Assembly: GCA_028703445.1 (NCBI GenBank)
Contig: JAQVMW010000011.1
Span: 1 to 51,042, forward strand
Length of the DNA: 51,042 nucleotides
Direction: 5' to 3'
From: Candidatus Peribacteraceae bacterium
Lineage (GTDB): Bacteria > Patescibacteriota > Gracilibacteria > Peribacterales > Peribacteraceae
The first letter of the stretch is position 1. The number at the start of each line of letters is the position of its first letter. The notes beneath the pieces were generated by a model that was given only the letters and a program-made list of their open reading frames with translations, made no database searches and was not told the origin of the DNA. This document shows positions 35,881 to 47,691 of this stretch, piece by piece. The translations under genes were made by a program, and so were the position numbers.

Positions 35881-36297
35881 CTTCTTCGGTCGTTTGGCGC
35901 CGTAGCGGCTGCGGCCCTGTCTGCGGTTCTGCACGCCCTCGGTGTCGAGGATGCCGCGCACGATGTGGTAGCGCACGCCCGGAAGGTCTTTGACGCGACC
36001 GCCGCGCACCAGCACCATGGAGTGTTCCTGCAGGTTGTGGCCCTCTCCCATGATGTACGCCTTCACTTCATGACCGTTGGTCAGGCGCACGCGGGCAATC
36101 TTGCGCAGGGCGGAGTTCGGCTTCTTGGGGGTCATCGTCGTGACTTTGATGCACACACCGCGCTTGAACGGAGCGCCCTTGGGCAGCGGCACAGCACGCA
36201 TGTTGAGCGTGTTCCAGGTGTACTGGAGCGCAGGAGATTTGGACTTGCGTCGCCGCTGTCTGCGTGGGTGCCGGATGAGTTGATTGATCGTAGGCAT
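35875..36297 (-). CDS. rpsL: Small ribosomal subunit protein uS12
   Basis: A decoding-centre protein of 140 residues. [18 protein letters not shown] opens it, [25 protein letters not shown] is the conserved centre with the Lys of the streptomycin region, then [32 protein letters not shown]. Extra basic residues form the tail. It is located 66 bases after rpoC on the same strand. Confidence 0.97.
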   Translation of the reverse strand: MPTINQLIRHPRRQRRRKSKSPALQYTWNTLNMRAVPLPKGAPFKRGVCIKVTTMTPKKPNSALRKIARVRLTNGHEVKAYIMGEGHNLQEHSMVLVRGGRVKDLPGVRYHIVRGILDTEGVQNRRQGRSRYGAKRPKKS

Positions 36298-36363
36298 GCG
36301 GGGTTAAACGAGGGAAGAAAGCCGATCGAGGGTACTTCGAAGCAAAAGGGATGGCAAGGAAAA

Positions 36364-40299
<3,936 letters not shown>

Positions 40300-40300
40300 G

Positions 40301-40335
40301 GGAGATAGGGTTAGGAATAGGGTTAGGATTAGGCG
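40301..40335. repeat. TTAGG-type words before rpoC
   Basis: gggataggg, ttaggaataggg and ttaggattagg follow one another. On the coding strand this is a CCCTAA/CCTAAT-type run ending next to the rpoC start codon. Confidence 0.75.
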
Positions 40336-40424
40336 GGAAAGATCAGCTTTTCGCGTACAAAAGACCGCAGCCCTTCCTTGCTATTCGTCATAAATAGGGG
40401 AAGGACTCCGGCGATTTCGCAGAG

Positions 40425-40452
40425 ATTTTACCTTCTCAAACTGCCAAAGCAA
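40425..40452 (-). promoter_or_regulatory. Promoter of rpoC
   Basis: Minus strand: TTGCTT (40452-40447), 16-base spacer, TAAAAT (40430-40425). Leader about 120 bases. Confidence 0.55.
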
Positions 40453-40476
40453 GCAAAAGAGATGCTTTATGGGCAG

Positions 40477-43353
40477 TTAGCTCTTCTTCTGCTCGAGTGC
40501 GGCCTGCATCCTCATGAGTTTCCCTTCCCACCCACTATTATTCCTCCATGCGGGCACCATCGCACGCCTCACCTCGAGATCCGTCTCAATCAGGGCCAGC
40601 AAGCGCTTAGCCTCTGGAGCATTCATGGCACCGAGTGTTTTTGCATCCTTGATCCCGATTGCGTTATCGAGCCCGATGAGCACGTCATTGAACATGCGAC
40701 GGAGTTCCCGCATGCGATTGCTCCCGTAGCCTCCTTCCTCCAGTTCGGAATACTTCCGGAGCAGTTGAAATTCCTCCCTGGTGAGACGGACGGCCTCCTT
40801 CACTGTCGGTTTGGATACATTGGTCTGCACACGCTCGCAGGCCTTGTCCGTCACGTCGGCGAGAGCGCTCCTGAGCGCCTGCAACTGAGAGACCATGGTC
40901 ATCGCACGATTTTTAGACTCCGGCGTGCGATCGGCCGCAAAGAAGCGCTTTGCCTGCACGGTGGCGTCGATAGTGCTTCGGATCGTATCGGCATTGCCGC
41001 TCGCGAGCGCATTCGCACACTGCTTCAGGAGCTGACTCTGGATGATCTGCTCCTGAGCGTCGATTTCCGTCTTCAGGTTTTTCATCCTCTTCGGATCGAA
41101 ATTCGTTTCTGCACGCGTGGCGAGCTCCGCCTGCATCTTCTCCACATACGCTATGCGTTCGAGGTGCGTCCCGGATCCCACGCCTTTTGCAGTCTCCGTC
41201 TCGGCATCACGCACGCGCGCCTCCGCCAAGAGCACCTGCATTGCAGGCAGATCATTCTCGAGCATTTGCATCCGCAATGAGGATCGATCGCCACGCTGCC
41301 AGAGAAAACTCCCTTCGGTACGGATTTTCTGGATCGCGTCCTGAATCTCCGGCACCGTCAGACTCTTCCGTGCCTTTTCCACGGATCCATCAGTTGCGAG
41401 AGTCAGCGGTTTGTGCAAGGCATCCCGTACCTTCTGCAATTCTCCCGGTACAGCCGGTTCCGCGGAATTGAGTATGGCAATGCGCGCCGCCCCAGCGGGA
41501 CCCTGCGGGTACTCGGCGAGGAACTTGAGTTCCTGTTTGATAATCCGCTCCTGCTCCTCGGGCGCACCCGGCCTCGCAGGACTGAGGATGTCATCCGTCT
41601 CCTTTTTCACAATATTCCACATCTTGCCTGCCCACTCGGTCTCGAGGTCATTGAGGTGGGTCAGGCGCGCGTCATCGTGCCCGTACTTTAAGAGGTACTG
41701 CTTCTCGAAGTGGATATTGTCGAGCAGCGCGCGCACCGTATCGCGGTCCGCATGGAGGCCGCGCTCACGAACCAGATCTTCGAGAATCTCCGTCCTCTGC
41801 CGCCGCAGAAACACGATGCGTGCATTCATCCCGTCGGTGCGCCCCTCGAACTGGTTCTGAAGGTGAAATCCCTCCATGTTGATCGTCCTGAGCGTGGCAT
41901 CGGCCTGCGCGACGAACTCCTGTTTTTCTTTGTCGGAGGGGACGCGACGCTTCCCCTCTACCGCCTTGTCACGGTTCACCGTGGCGATAGTCAGAGCGCG
42001 CTCAGCATCGGTAACGGGCTTGCGCACCGTATCCGCCGCTTTCTTCGCGTCATCGTATTCCTTCTGCAGCGGTGCCAGCTCCTTCTTGAGAGTTGCTTCC
42101 TCCTTCTTCTTGTCCGCCAGATCCGTCTGGAGCTTCGGAAGCGTTTTGCTCTTCGCTTCGAGCGCTTTCACAACAGCGGCCTGCTTCTTGATAGACCCCT
42201 TCACTGAATCATCAAGATCTTTCACATGTTTCTCGAGATCTTTGATGTCCGATTCAAGTTTGTAGATCTCTTTGACCTTTTTAATCCATTCATCACCCTC
42301 TTCCGTATATTGTTTTATTTTCTCCGCCTTTTTGAGATCAGCAGGATCAATTTTTGCAATGCGACCCCGCACCCACTCTTTTTCTATCCAATCATCAGAA
42401 GTATGCGTACCCAGCGGATTCAGCCCGGCACGAGCGGCTTCTCGCACCTTACCCTCTAGCTCCTCCTTCTTTTCGGAAACACTCTTTTCCGTGTCTGTTT
42501 TGTCCTTTTTCAGGACATCCAGCTTCCCCTGCTCCGTCAGCATGTCTGTCCCCGCCGTCTCGGCCTCTGTCACTTTCGTCTGCAACTCCTGAACTTGCGC
42601 ATTCACTCGCACACGATCTATATCCTTTCCATCCCACGCTTTCCGCGCATCCTCTTCGCGTTCCTCCAGCGCCCCCAGACCCGCACGCGCAGCTTCATCC
42701 TTCGCCTTCTGAAGTGCCTGCTCGGCTTGTGACACTTTCTCGGTAAGCTCACGCTTCACCTCCGGTCCGAAGACCGCCTTGCGGCTGGTGCCGTACGCAT
42801 CAAGTGCCGCCTTGGTCCGCTTGTAGTAAATGCTCCCTGCGGTCTTCAGGTACTCCTCGTGATCCGTCACTTTGGTTTCGTACTGCTTGAGCACATCTTC
42901 GAGCCCAAGCACGAGCGTGTAGCGGTTCCACTCGTTCTCTCTGATCATCTTAATTTTTTCCGCGTATGCGGCATTCAAACCCCTCGCCAGATTCTCGTAC
43001 TCCTTGCGCACCCACCCCTGCGTTGCATCATGGCGCTCTTTCAGGCGCTGCAGTATCTCTGTCTTGCGGGCACCTGCGCCCTGGAGCTTCGCAATGTATT
43101 CCTGACCGTTGCGGCGCATTGTGGCATCCCGGATATCTGCATTTTTGGCCTCTTGATCGACCTCCCATCTGCCATATGCATTCTTGCGCTGATACCGGGC
43201 ATCACTCGCGGAAACATCACGTTCTTCCTGTGAACCACCTGGCCAGCGGTCACCACCGAAGGATTCCGGTCCGCGCGGAGCACCTGTTCCTTCAGCAAAC
43301 CTGATCAGGCGGGACTCTTCGGAATGCCAATTGTTGGAAGAAAAGATAGACAT
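40477..43353 (-). CDS. Large coiled-coil protein, unknown
   Basis: A 958-residue protein without signal peptide or membrane helix. Long stretches of heptad-like Lys/Glu/Ala/Leu sequence (about residues 190-450) surround GLNPLGTHTSDDW. The C-terminal third is helical but less repetitive, with LREEFQLL-type segments and a basic end. No enzymatic motif is recognised. It sits where rpoB would be expected, upstream of rpoC, and 7 bases after a smaller coiled-coil gene with which it is almost certainly co-transcribed. A structural or cytoskeleton-like role is possible but unsupported. Confidence 0.75.
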   Translation of the reverse strand: MSIFSSNNWHSEESRLIRFAEGTGAPRGPESFGGDRWPGGSQEERDVSASDARYQRKNAYGRWEVDQEAKNADIRDATMRRNGQEYIAKLQGAGARKTEILQRLKERHDATQGWVRKEYENLARGLNAAYAEKIKMIRENEWNRYTLVLGLEDVLKQYETKVTDHEEYLKTAGSIYYKRTKAALDAYGTSRKAVFGPEVKRELTEKVSQAEQALQKAKDEAARAGLGALEEREEDARKAWDGKDIDRVRVNAQVQELQTKVTEAETAGTDMLTEQGKLDVLKKDKTDTEKSVSEKKEELEGKVREAARAGLNPLGTHTSDDWIEKEWVRGRIAKIDPADLKKAEKIKQYTEEGDEWIKKVKEIYKLESDIKDLEKHVKDLDDSVKGSIKKQAAVVKALEAKSKTLPKLQTDLADKKKEEATLKKELAPLQKEYDDAKKAADTVRKPVTDAERALTIATVNRDKAVEGKRRVPSDKEKQEFVAQADATLRTINMEGFHLQNQFEGRTDGMNARIVFLRRQRTEILEDLVRERGLHADRDTVRALLDNIHFEKQYLLKYGHDDARLTHLNDLETEWAGKMWNIVKKETDDILSPARPGAPEEQERIIKQELKFLAEYPQGPAGAARIAILNSAEPAVPGELQKVRDALHKPLTLATDGSVEKARKSLTVPEIQDAIQKIRTEGSFLWQRGDRSSLRMQMLENDLPAMQVLLAEARVRDAETETAKGVGSGTHLERIAYVEKMQAELATRAETNFDPKRMKNLKTEIDAQEQIIQSQLLKQCANALASGNADTIRSTIDATVQAKRFFAADRTPESKNRAMTMVSQLQALRSALADVTDKACERVQTNVSKPTVKEAVRLTREEFQLLRKYSELEEGGYGSNRMRELRRMFNDVLIGLDNAIGIKDAKTLGAMNAPEAKRLLALIETDLEVRRAMVPAWRNNSGWEGKLMRMQAALEQKKS

Positions 43354-43360
43354 GAAATTG

Positions 43361-43672
43361 TCAGGATTGATCGGAAAGTTTCTGTTCAGCGCTCCTCATC
43401 GACTGCTCCTGTTCCGTGGTCTCTTTGGCTTTGCGCTCAATGTTTTTCTCTTGTTTCTCCGCAGAGACGATCACCTGATCGGCCCCGGCCAGCGCATCAT
43501 GTCGACCCTTCTCGGTCACCTCCAACTTGTCATTGAGATCCTGAAGCTTGGTGAAAAACGTCCCACGGTCTTCGTCCGAGAGCCCCTCGGCAATCAGAAG
43601 CGCACGCTCGGACTGCCCCAGAGGGATCGCCGTGAAGGCCGAGAAGCCTTTGAGGAATGCTTGAAGATCCAA
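43361..43672 (-). CDS. Small coiled-coil protein, unknown
   Basis: 103 residues from TTG 43672. The frame has an ATG at 43714, but the strong promoter -10 box lies downstream of that ATG at 43702-43697, so the in-frame TTG about 18 bases after the expected start of transcription is preferred. DLQAFLKGFSAFTAIPLGQSE forms the start, followed by SDEDRGTFFTKLQDLNDKLE and a charged helical tail (SAEKQEKNIERKAKETTEQEQ, in parts). No family recognised. Located 7 bases before the 958-residue coiled-coil gene, forming a two-gene operon. Confidence 0.6.
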   Translation of the reverse strand: MDLQAFLKGFSAFTAIPLGQSERALLIAEGLSDEDRGTFFTKLQDLNDKLEVTEKGRHDALAGADQVIVSAEKQEKNIERKAKETTEQEQSMRSAEQKLSDQS

Positions 43673-43696
43673 GGGATATGGGTGTTCTTTCCTACT

Positions 43697-43725
43697 ATTA
43701 TAACAGAAAGGCATTCCTCCCTCAA
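43697..43725 (-). promoter_or_regulatory. Promoter of the coiled-coil operon
   Basis: Minus strand: TTGAGG (43725-43720), 17-base spacer, perfect TATAAT (43702-43697). Confidence 0.75.
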
Positions 43726-43762
43726 TGCGTTGTTTTAGCCCAAAAATAAGCCATTTCTGGCT

Positions 43763-43811
43763 CCCCTACCCCCTAACCCTAACCCTAATCCTAACCCTAA
43801 TCCTAACCCTA
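43763..43811. repeat. Telomere-like CCCTAA/CCTAAT run
   Basis: After two CCCCTAC-type words come alternating ccctaa and cctaat units in roughly 6-base period, running into the stop codon of the lipoprotein gene. Similar shorter runs precede rpsB, tsf and rpoC. Confidence 0.85.
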
Positions 43812-44168
43812 CTTCACCCCCTCTTGAATCAATTGCTTCCCCTCCTGAATTTTTTTGGCGCCTTCCTCAATCTTCGCAGCCCTTTCCTGTAAATCTTCGA
43901 CTGCCTTCTGCGCGCTCTGCACAGCCGCACGGCCGGCCTCGACGGTGCCCGAAACGGTTTCACGCGCACCTTCTATGGCCATTTCCCCTTTCTCGATGAG
44001 TGTTCCAGTCCCTTGTGCTTCCCGCTCGCCACGTCGGTCGCGACCGACGTGGCTCGCAGTACCGGAAACCGTTGCCCACCAGGCCCGCACCCTTGATTGC
44101 TGACGTTCAACCGGCGCGCAGCCGGAAAGGAGGAGAAATACACTCGCAAAGCAAAATGCCCAATACAT
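43809..44168 (-). CDS. Small lipoprotein with helical tail
   Basis: About 119 residues from ATG 44168. MYWAFCFASVFLLLSGCAPVE is a lipoprotein signal with lipobox LLSGC (given in part). The mature protein contains TASHVGRDRRGERE, encoded by a 26-base perfect palindrome, then a helical stretch of Ala/Glu/Lys (AAVQSAQKAVEDLQERAAKIEE). Anchored by lipid in a membrane; function unknown. The longer frame to 44318 extends into repeat DNA and is not supported. Confidence 0.7.
   Translation of the reverse strand: MYWAFCFASVFLLLSGCAPVERQQSRVRAWWATVSGTASHVGRDRRGEREAQGTGTLIEKGEMAIEGARETVSGTVEAGRAAVQSAQKAVEDLQERAAKIEEGAKKIQEGKQLIQEGVK
44028..44053. repeat. Perfect 26-bp palindrome inside the lipoprotein gene
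   Basis: GCCACGTCGGTCG followed directly by its reverse complement, with no spacer. It is in frame and encodes a polar, basic insert. Confidence 0.9.
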
Positions 44169-44194
44169 CGAACACTTGCCTCGCAGCTTCTCAA

Positions 44195-44310
44195 TCTCTC
44201 CCCCTAACCCCCTCTCCACAAGAGAGGGGGCATGTCTATGTTTGCATTCGTCAAATTGCTTCAGAGGTACTCCCCTTCCGCTCGTGGAGGAAGGGGCTGG
44301 GGGATGGAGG
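44195..44310. repeat. Double-hairpin element, short subtype
   Basis: ctctccccctaaccccctct ... ccacaagagaggggg, a variable middle, then ccccttcc ... ggaggaaggggc and ggatggagg. The element at 45648 has the same ends and order. Confidence 0.75.
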
Positions 44311-44336
44311 TTACTCACACGAAGAAAGGAAAGAGA

Positions 44337-44720
44337 TCACGCGATATCGGTACCGGTGCTGCCGCTCTGCTGCCCCACGCCGAACTTTTTGAAGAGCTGC
44401 TCGAACGAACCGTCGGACTGATCCAGCGCCTCGTGGAGCATCTTGACCTCGTGATCGCTCAACTTGAGCGAGGAAGAAACATTCTGACGGGCATCCGCTT
44501 CGATATGCGGCGCCCCCAGCTTCTCGATGCCCTGCAGCGACGCATGCAGGACGATGTAGGCATTGCACGTATCGCACTTGAGTTGCAGCAGCATGGCATT
44601 CTCGCTCACCACGCGCACCGCGCCGAAATCGACCGGCACCTGCTTGCCGCACTGCGGGCAGCGCATCTGATTGCGGATCCGAAGGAGAATTTGCTGGAGC
44701 GTGTGGGGATCCAATTCCAT
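44337..44720 (-). CDS. Zinc-ribbon protein, unknown
   Basis: About 127 residues from ATG 44720. MELDPHTLQQILLRIRNQ forms a helix, then a zinc ribbon with CPQCGKQ and CDTCNAY, 28 residues apart. The C-terminal helical part has LKLSDHEVKMLHEALDQSDGSFEQLF (in parts). A TTGAAT-17-TATACT promoter ends 7 bases before this ATG, which fixes it over the in-frame ATG at 44756. No known family. The soluble zinc-ribbon plan suggests nucleic acid or protein binding. Confidence 0.75.
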   Translation of the reverse strand: MELDPHTLQQILLRIRNQMRCPQCGKQVPVDFGAVRVVSENAMLLQLKCDTCNAYIVLHASLQGIEKLGAPHIEADARQNVSSSLKLSDHEVKMLHEALDQSDGSFEQLFKKFGVGQQSGSTGTDIA

Positions 44721-44727
44721 CACTGCA

Positions 44728-44756
44728 AGTATAGCACGGAAGGGATCCTGATTCAA
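44728..44756 (-). promoter_or_regulatory. Promoter of the zinc-ribbon gene
   Basis: Minus strand: TTGAAT (44756-44751), 17-base spacer, TATACT (44733-44728), ending 7 bases before the ATG. Confidence 0.75.
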
Positions 44757-44774
44757 AAATATCCGGTAGTGAGA

Positions 44775-44935
44775 AGCAGGCTTTACATAGCCACAAGCAC
44801 GAGAGGCAAAAGAGGTCAGGGAAGCCTGAAAGGTTGGAGAGGTCTGATAGCGATGTTATCTCTGAAGAAAATTCGTCATACCTCTTTGGGCACTCCTCAC
44901 TTCTCCAACCTCTACAACCTTCCACAACACTGCTA
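44775..44935. repeat. 9-base-period tract, self-complementary
   Basis: Left: aagaggtca, gggaagcct, gaaaggttg, gagaggtct. Right: ttctccaac, ctctacaac, cttccacaa and similar, the inverse of the left. About 40 bases separate them. Confidence 0.65.
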
Positions 44936-45001
44936 CACTTCCGTTCCGTGCCCCGCCCTCCTTCGTCTCCGCTCAGGACAAGCCCACGGATTTCGCGCAA
45001 G

Positions 45002-45637
45002 ATGGAACCTGATATGAAGCAGGAATCTTCCGTGCGCGTGCACCGTGCTCCGCAGAAGAAAAAGCGAGTTGTTGCCCGCCCGATTGCCCCGGTACCCACC
45101 CCCACAGCAGTCCCTCTTCAGGAAACGGGACGGCAGGGATTCACGCTGCACGCCGCTGCGGCGGTGGCCGCCATCGTCGCCGTCGTCATGCTCTCGCAAG
45201 GAGCGCTGAGGGACGGCGCATCATCACTGAAGGCGGATCTTCTTTCGGGTGACCGCGTCGAAATCGGCCTGGAACACGCGAAACCCGTCACACTCTCCCT
45301 CTCGTTCACCACGAACGGATCGAAGGGAGTTGCCGACATCCGCCACGATGCGCTCGAAACGGTATACGTCAGCCTCCCCTCTTCGTGGGCCAAGCGCGAA
45401 GTGGGCGGCGTGCCGTTCGCGGCCGTCACGGCGGACCCGCCGGCCCTCGGCTTCACGCGATGGAGCGTGCCAACTGGCGCCGTCGTTTCGTTCGATGTGA
45501 CTCCGCCCGAAACGATCCTGCTCCATAACCCCTCCGGCATCCCTGCGGAAATAGAACTCACCCGCGTCGATTTAAAAAAGAATTCGGTCGAACGGGATAT
45601 CATCCTTGTCCAAGAAGGATCTGCTCTTTTATGGTAA
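45002..45637 (+). CDS. Single-pass membrane protein, unknown
   Basis: 211 residues from ATG 45002. A basic cytoplasmic start (VHRAPQKKKRVVARPIAP) is followed by one helix (FTLHAAAAVAAIVAVVMLSQ) and an outer beta-rich domain with SLSFTTNGSKGVADIRHDAL, VYVSLPSSWAKREVGG and FDVTPPETILLHNPSG. No family recognised. A GTG at 44948, 8 bases after a TACACT box, is an alternative start, but the extra segment contains a repeat fragment. It is divergent from the zinc-ribbon gene. Confidence 0.7.
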   Translation: MEPDMKQESSVRVHRAPQKKKRVVARPIAPVPTPTAVPLQETGRQGFTLHAAAAVAAIVAVVMLSQGALRDGASSLKADLLSGDRVEIGLEHAKPVTLSLSFTTNGSKGVADIRHDALETVYVSLPSSWAKREVGGVPFAAVTADPPALGFTRWSVPTGAVVSFDVTPPETILLHNPSGIPAEIELTRVDLKKNSVERDIILVQEGSALLW

Positions 45638-45647
45638 AGGTACACCT

Positions 45648-45749
45648 TCCTCTCCCCCTTCCCCCCTCTCCACAAGAGAGGGGGAATATGTACTGAGAAA
45701 AACGTGCTCCCCTTCCTCCCATGGAGGAAGGGGCAAGGGGATGGAGGAG
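45648..45749. repeat. Double-hairpin element, short subtype
   Basis: Same orientation and end sequences as the element at 44195 (ccacaagagaggggg; ccccttcc ... ggaggaagggg; ggatggagg), but a different central part. Confidence 0.75.
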
Positions 45750-45790
45750 GTTGCGGGAGCAAAGAATGAGAATAATCCCCGCGGTTTACC

Positions 45791-46588
45791 ATGGAAATAT
45801 CAGATGCTTCCGTAGAGAATATTCACGTGAAAATCCTCCCTCTCTCCACCCCGATCCTCAAGCGCGGTGACGACCTCGCCGCTCTGCTGACCGCTGCAGG
45901 CACATTGCTCGAGAACGACATCGTCGTGGTTTCGTCGAAAGCCATCGCCATGACGGAGGGCACAGTGATCGACCTGAAAAATATCCACCCGACGGCGGAG
46001 GCGGAGGAATGGGCACAGAGGAGCGGACGGTCGGCCACATTCCGTCAGGCCGTGCTCGATGAGACAAAGCGGCTCCATGGCAAAGTGGCAGGCGGGAGCG
46101 CACTCGCCATGCTCACGGAGGTGAAGCCCACGGGACTCAAGGGAACCCTGCTCGTTCCGAACGCAGGACTGGACCAATCCAACGTGCCCGATGGCTTCGC
46201 GATCGGCTGGCCACTCGATCCCGTCGCATCCGCAAAGCTGCTGCGGCAGCGCCTCCAGGAAAAAACCGGAAAACGGATCGCAGTGGTCGTGAGCGACAGC
46301 TGCTGCCGGCCGCGGCGGTGGGGGGTGACCGCCTTCGCACTCGTCGCGTGCGGCCTCGATCCCCTCTCGTCCCAGATCGGCAGAAAGGATCTCTTCGGCC
46401 GCCCGCTCACGATGACGGTGGAAGCGGTCGCGGACCAGCTGGCTACGGCCGCCAATACCGTCATGGGCAACGCCGACCAGTCGATTCCCGCGGCGATCAT
46501 CCGCGAACACGGACTCACCTTGAGCGACTTTGAGGGCTGGGTAAAGGGCATCGAGCCGGAGGAAGATCTGTTTCAGGGGGCGTTCTGA
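45791..46588 (+). CDS. F420-0:gamma-glutamyl ligase (CofE-like)
   Basis: 265 residues. The family pattern is clear: IVVVSSKAIAMTEG near the start, LLVPNAGLDQSNVPDG, AVVVSDSCCRPRRWGVTAFALVACG and DLFGRPLTMTVEAVADQLATAANTVMGNADQ (in parts). CofE adds glutamates to coenzyme F420. No other F420 gene is in the window, and CPR cells are not known for F420 use, so the real substrate may differ or the cofactor may be acquired. ATG 45791 lies just after a repeat element with no ribosome site. Confidence 0.88.
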   Translation: MEISDASVENIHVKILPLSTPILKRGDDLAALLTAAGTLLENDIVVVSSKAIAMTEGTVIDLKNIHPTAEAEEWAQRSGRSATFRQAVLDETKRLHGKVAGGSALAMLTEVKPTGLKGTLLVPNAGLDQSNVPDGFAIGWPLDPVASAKLLRQRLQEKTGKRIAVVVSDSCCRPRRWGVTAFALVACGLDPLSSQIGRKDLFGRPLTMTVEAVADQLATAANTVMGNADQSIPAAIIREHGLTLSDFEGWVKGIEPEEDLFQGAF

Positions 46589-46599
46589 CGACGATTGCT

Positions 46600-46755
46600 G
46601 CCTCACCCCCCAACCCCCTCTCCCCACCCACCCAACGCCAACGGGAGAGGGGGCGTACTCATTCTGTTTTCTAAGCTTTTTCGGAACAACAAACGTGTTC
46701 CCCCTCTCCATGAAGGAATCGTGGTAGGGTTGGAGAGGGGGAGAGGGGGTGAGGC
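46600..46755 (-). repeat. 156-bp MITE-like palindromic element, copy 1
   Basis: Ends gcctcacccccc and gggggtgaggc are mutually inverse, with two inner hairpins of the CCCCTCTCC/GGAGAGGGGG type. Its reverse complement aligns end to end, same length, with 48337-48492. It contains no gene. Confidence 0.85.
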
Positions 46756-46762
46756 AAAACCC

Positions 46763-47515
46763 CTACACGTAGTCCTCGGAATGAATCCGCTCTTTGGGAA
46801 TCTTCCATTCCTGCTCAGCTTTGATCCGGACGGCCTTGACCATCTCGGGTCCTCCGCACACGTAGATACTGCGCTCCGGAAGATCGGGAATCACTTGAGA
46901 TGCGACATCTTGCAGGTGACCGGTGAGTCCTTTCCACCCTGCAGAAGGCCGGCTGAGAGAAATATGCACATGCACATTCGCATGTCCCTTCGCGATCTCT
47001 GAAAGCTCTTTGGCCCAGAACAAATTCTCTTCGCTCCGCACGCAGAACAGCAGATCCATCGCCCTCGTGTCACCCTGATACAGCGCCTCAACCAGTTGTG
47101 AGCGCAGCGGAGCGATGCCGGAGCAGGTCGCGAGAAACAGGAGCTTCTGCTCACCCGCAGGCTCAAACCCTGCACCACTCACTGCGTTCGGGTACGGGGC
47201 AAGCGTGAACTTGCCCAGCGGCCCCTGCAGTTTCACTTCATCGCCCTCCTTGAGCATTTCGGAAATCCACCTTCCGGCACGTCCGCCCTGCTTGATCTTG
47301 GCGACGAAGAGCAGCTCCGGTTCGCTTGGGGCAGATGCGATGGAGAAGGCACGACCCTGTACATCGGATACCTTGTCGACAAGCGGCACCTGAAACATCA
47401 CGAATTGCCCGGCCTGAAACGAGAAGCCTTCGGGTTTCGCGAGCGTGAATTCATACACGTCATGAGCGATTTTGCGGTGACCGGTGCAGCGGGTGGAGAA
47501 GGTGGGGGTGGGCAT
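46763..47515 (-). CDS. FAD/NAD(P)-binding ferredoxin-reductase-like protein
   Basis: About 250 residues from ATG 47515. FAD site: GRAFSIASAP (RxxS type), with GQFVMFQVP and LQGPLGKFTL. NAD(P) site: LATCSGIAPLRSQL and YVCGGPEMVKAV. It lacks a [2Fe-2S] domain, so it needs a separate electron partner. The frame extends upstream to 47695 only by translating the 9-base-period tract, giving a Lys/Gly/Asn-rich nonsense stretch, so it is excluded. It lies with purN between two inverted copies of a MITE-like element. Confidence 0.88.
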   Translation of the reverse strand: MPTPTFSTRCTGHRKIAHDVYEFTLAKPEGFSFQAGQFVMFQVPLVDKVSDVQGRAFSIASAPSEPELLFVAKIKQGGRAGRWISEMLKEGDEVKLQGPLGKFTLAPYPNAVSGAGFEPAGEQKLLFLATCSGIAPLRSQLVEALYQGDTRAMDLLFCVRSEENLFWAKELSEIAKGHANVHVHISLSRPSAGWKGLTGHLQDVASQVIPDLPERSIYVCGGPEMVKAVRIKAEQEWKIPKERIHSEDYV

Positions 47516-47554
47516 GATCGCGGAATACTCTGACAGAGAGCTCGAAGGAAATAA

Positions 47555-47688
47555 ATGAAATAGAAGAATGAAAGGAAATAGAAGAAAAAACATCAATCCT
47601 TTATTTCCTGTATTTCTTTTCTTTCCTTTATTTCTCGTTGTTCCTCTATTTCTTTTCGTTCCTTTCACTCCTTTATTTCCTCCACACG
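47555..47688. repeat. Long 9-base-period tract, self-complementary
   Basis: Left: gaaatagaa, gaatgaaag, gaaatagaa. Right: about nine units of the cctttattt/cctgtattt/cctctattt kind in steady 9-base register. This is the clearest example of the family in the window. It lies in the purN-reductase gap. Confidence 0.85.
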
Positions 47689-47691
47689 TAT

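Noticed and set aside
43673-43714. ATG start of the small coiled-coil gene
   Set aside because: The ATG lies upstream of the -10 box of the evident promoter, so it would not be in the transcript.
44962-44995. Part of the coding region of the 45002 membrane protein
   Set aside because: The stretch matches the interspersed CCGCTCAGG-type repeat fragment, so the longer start was not used.
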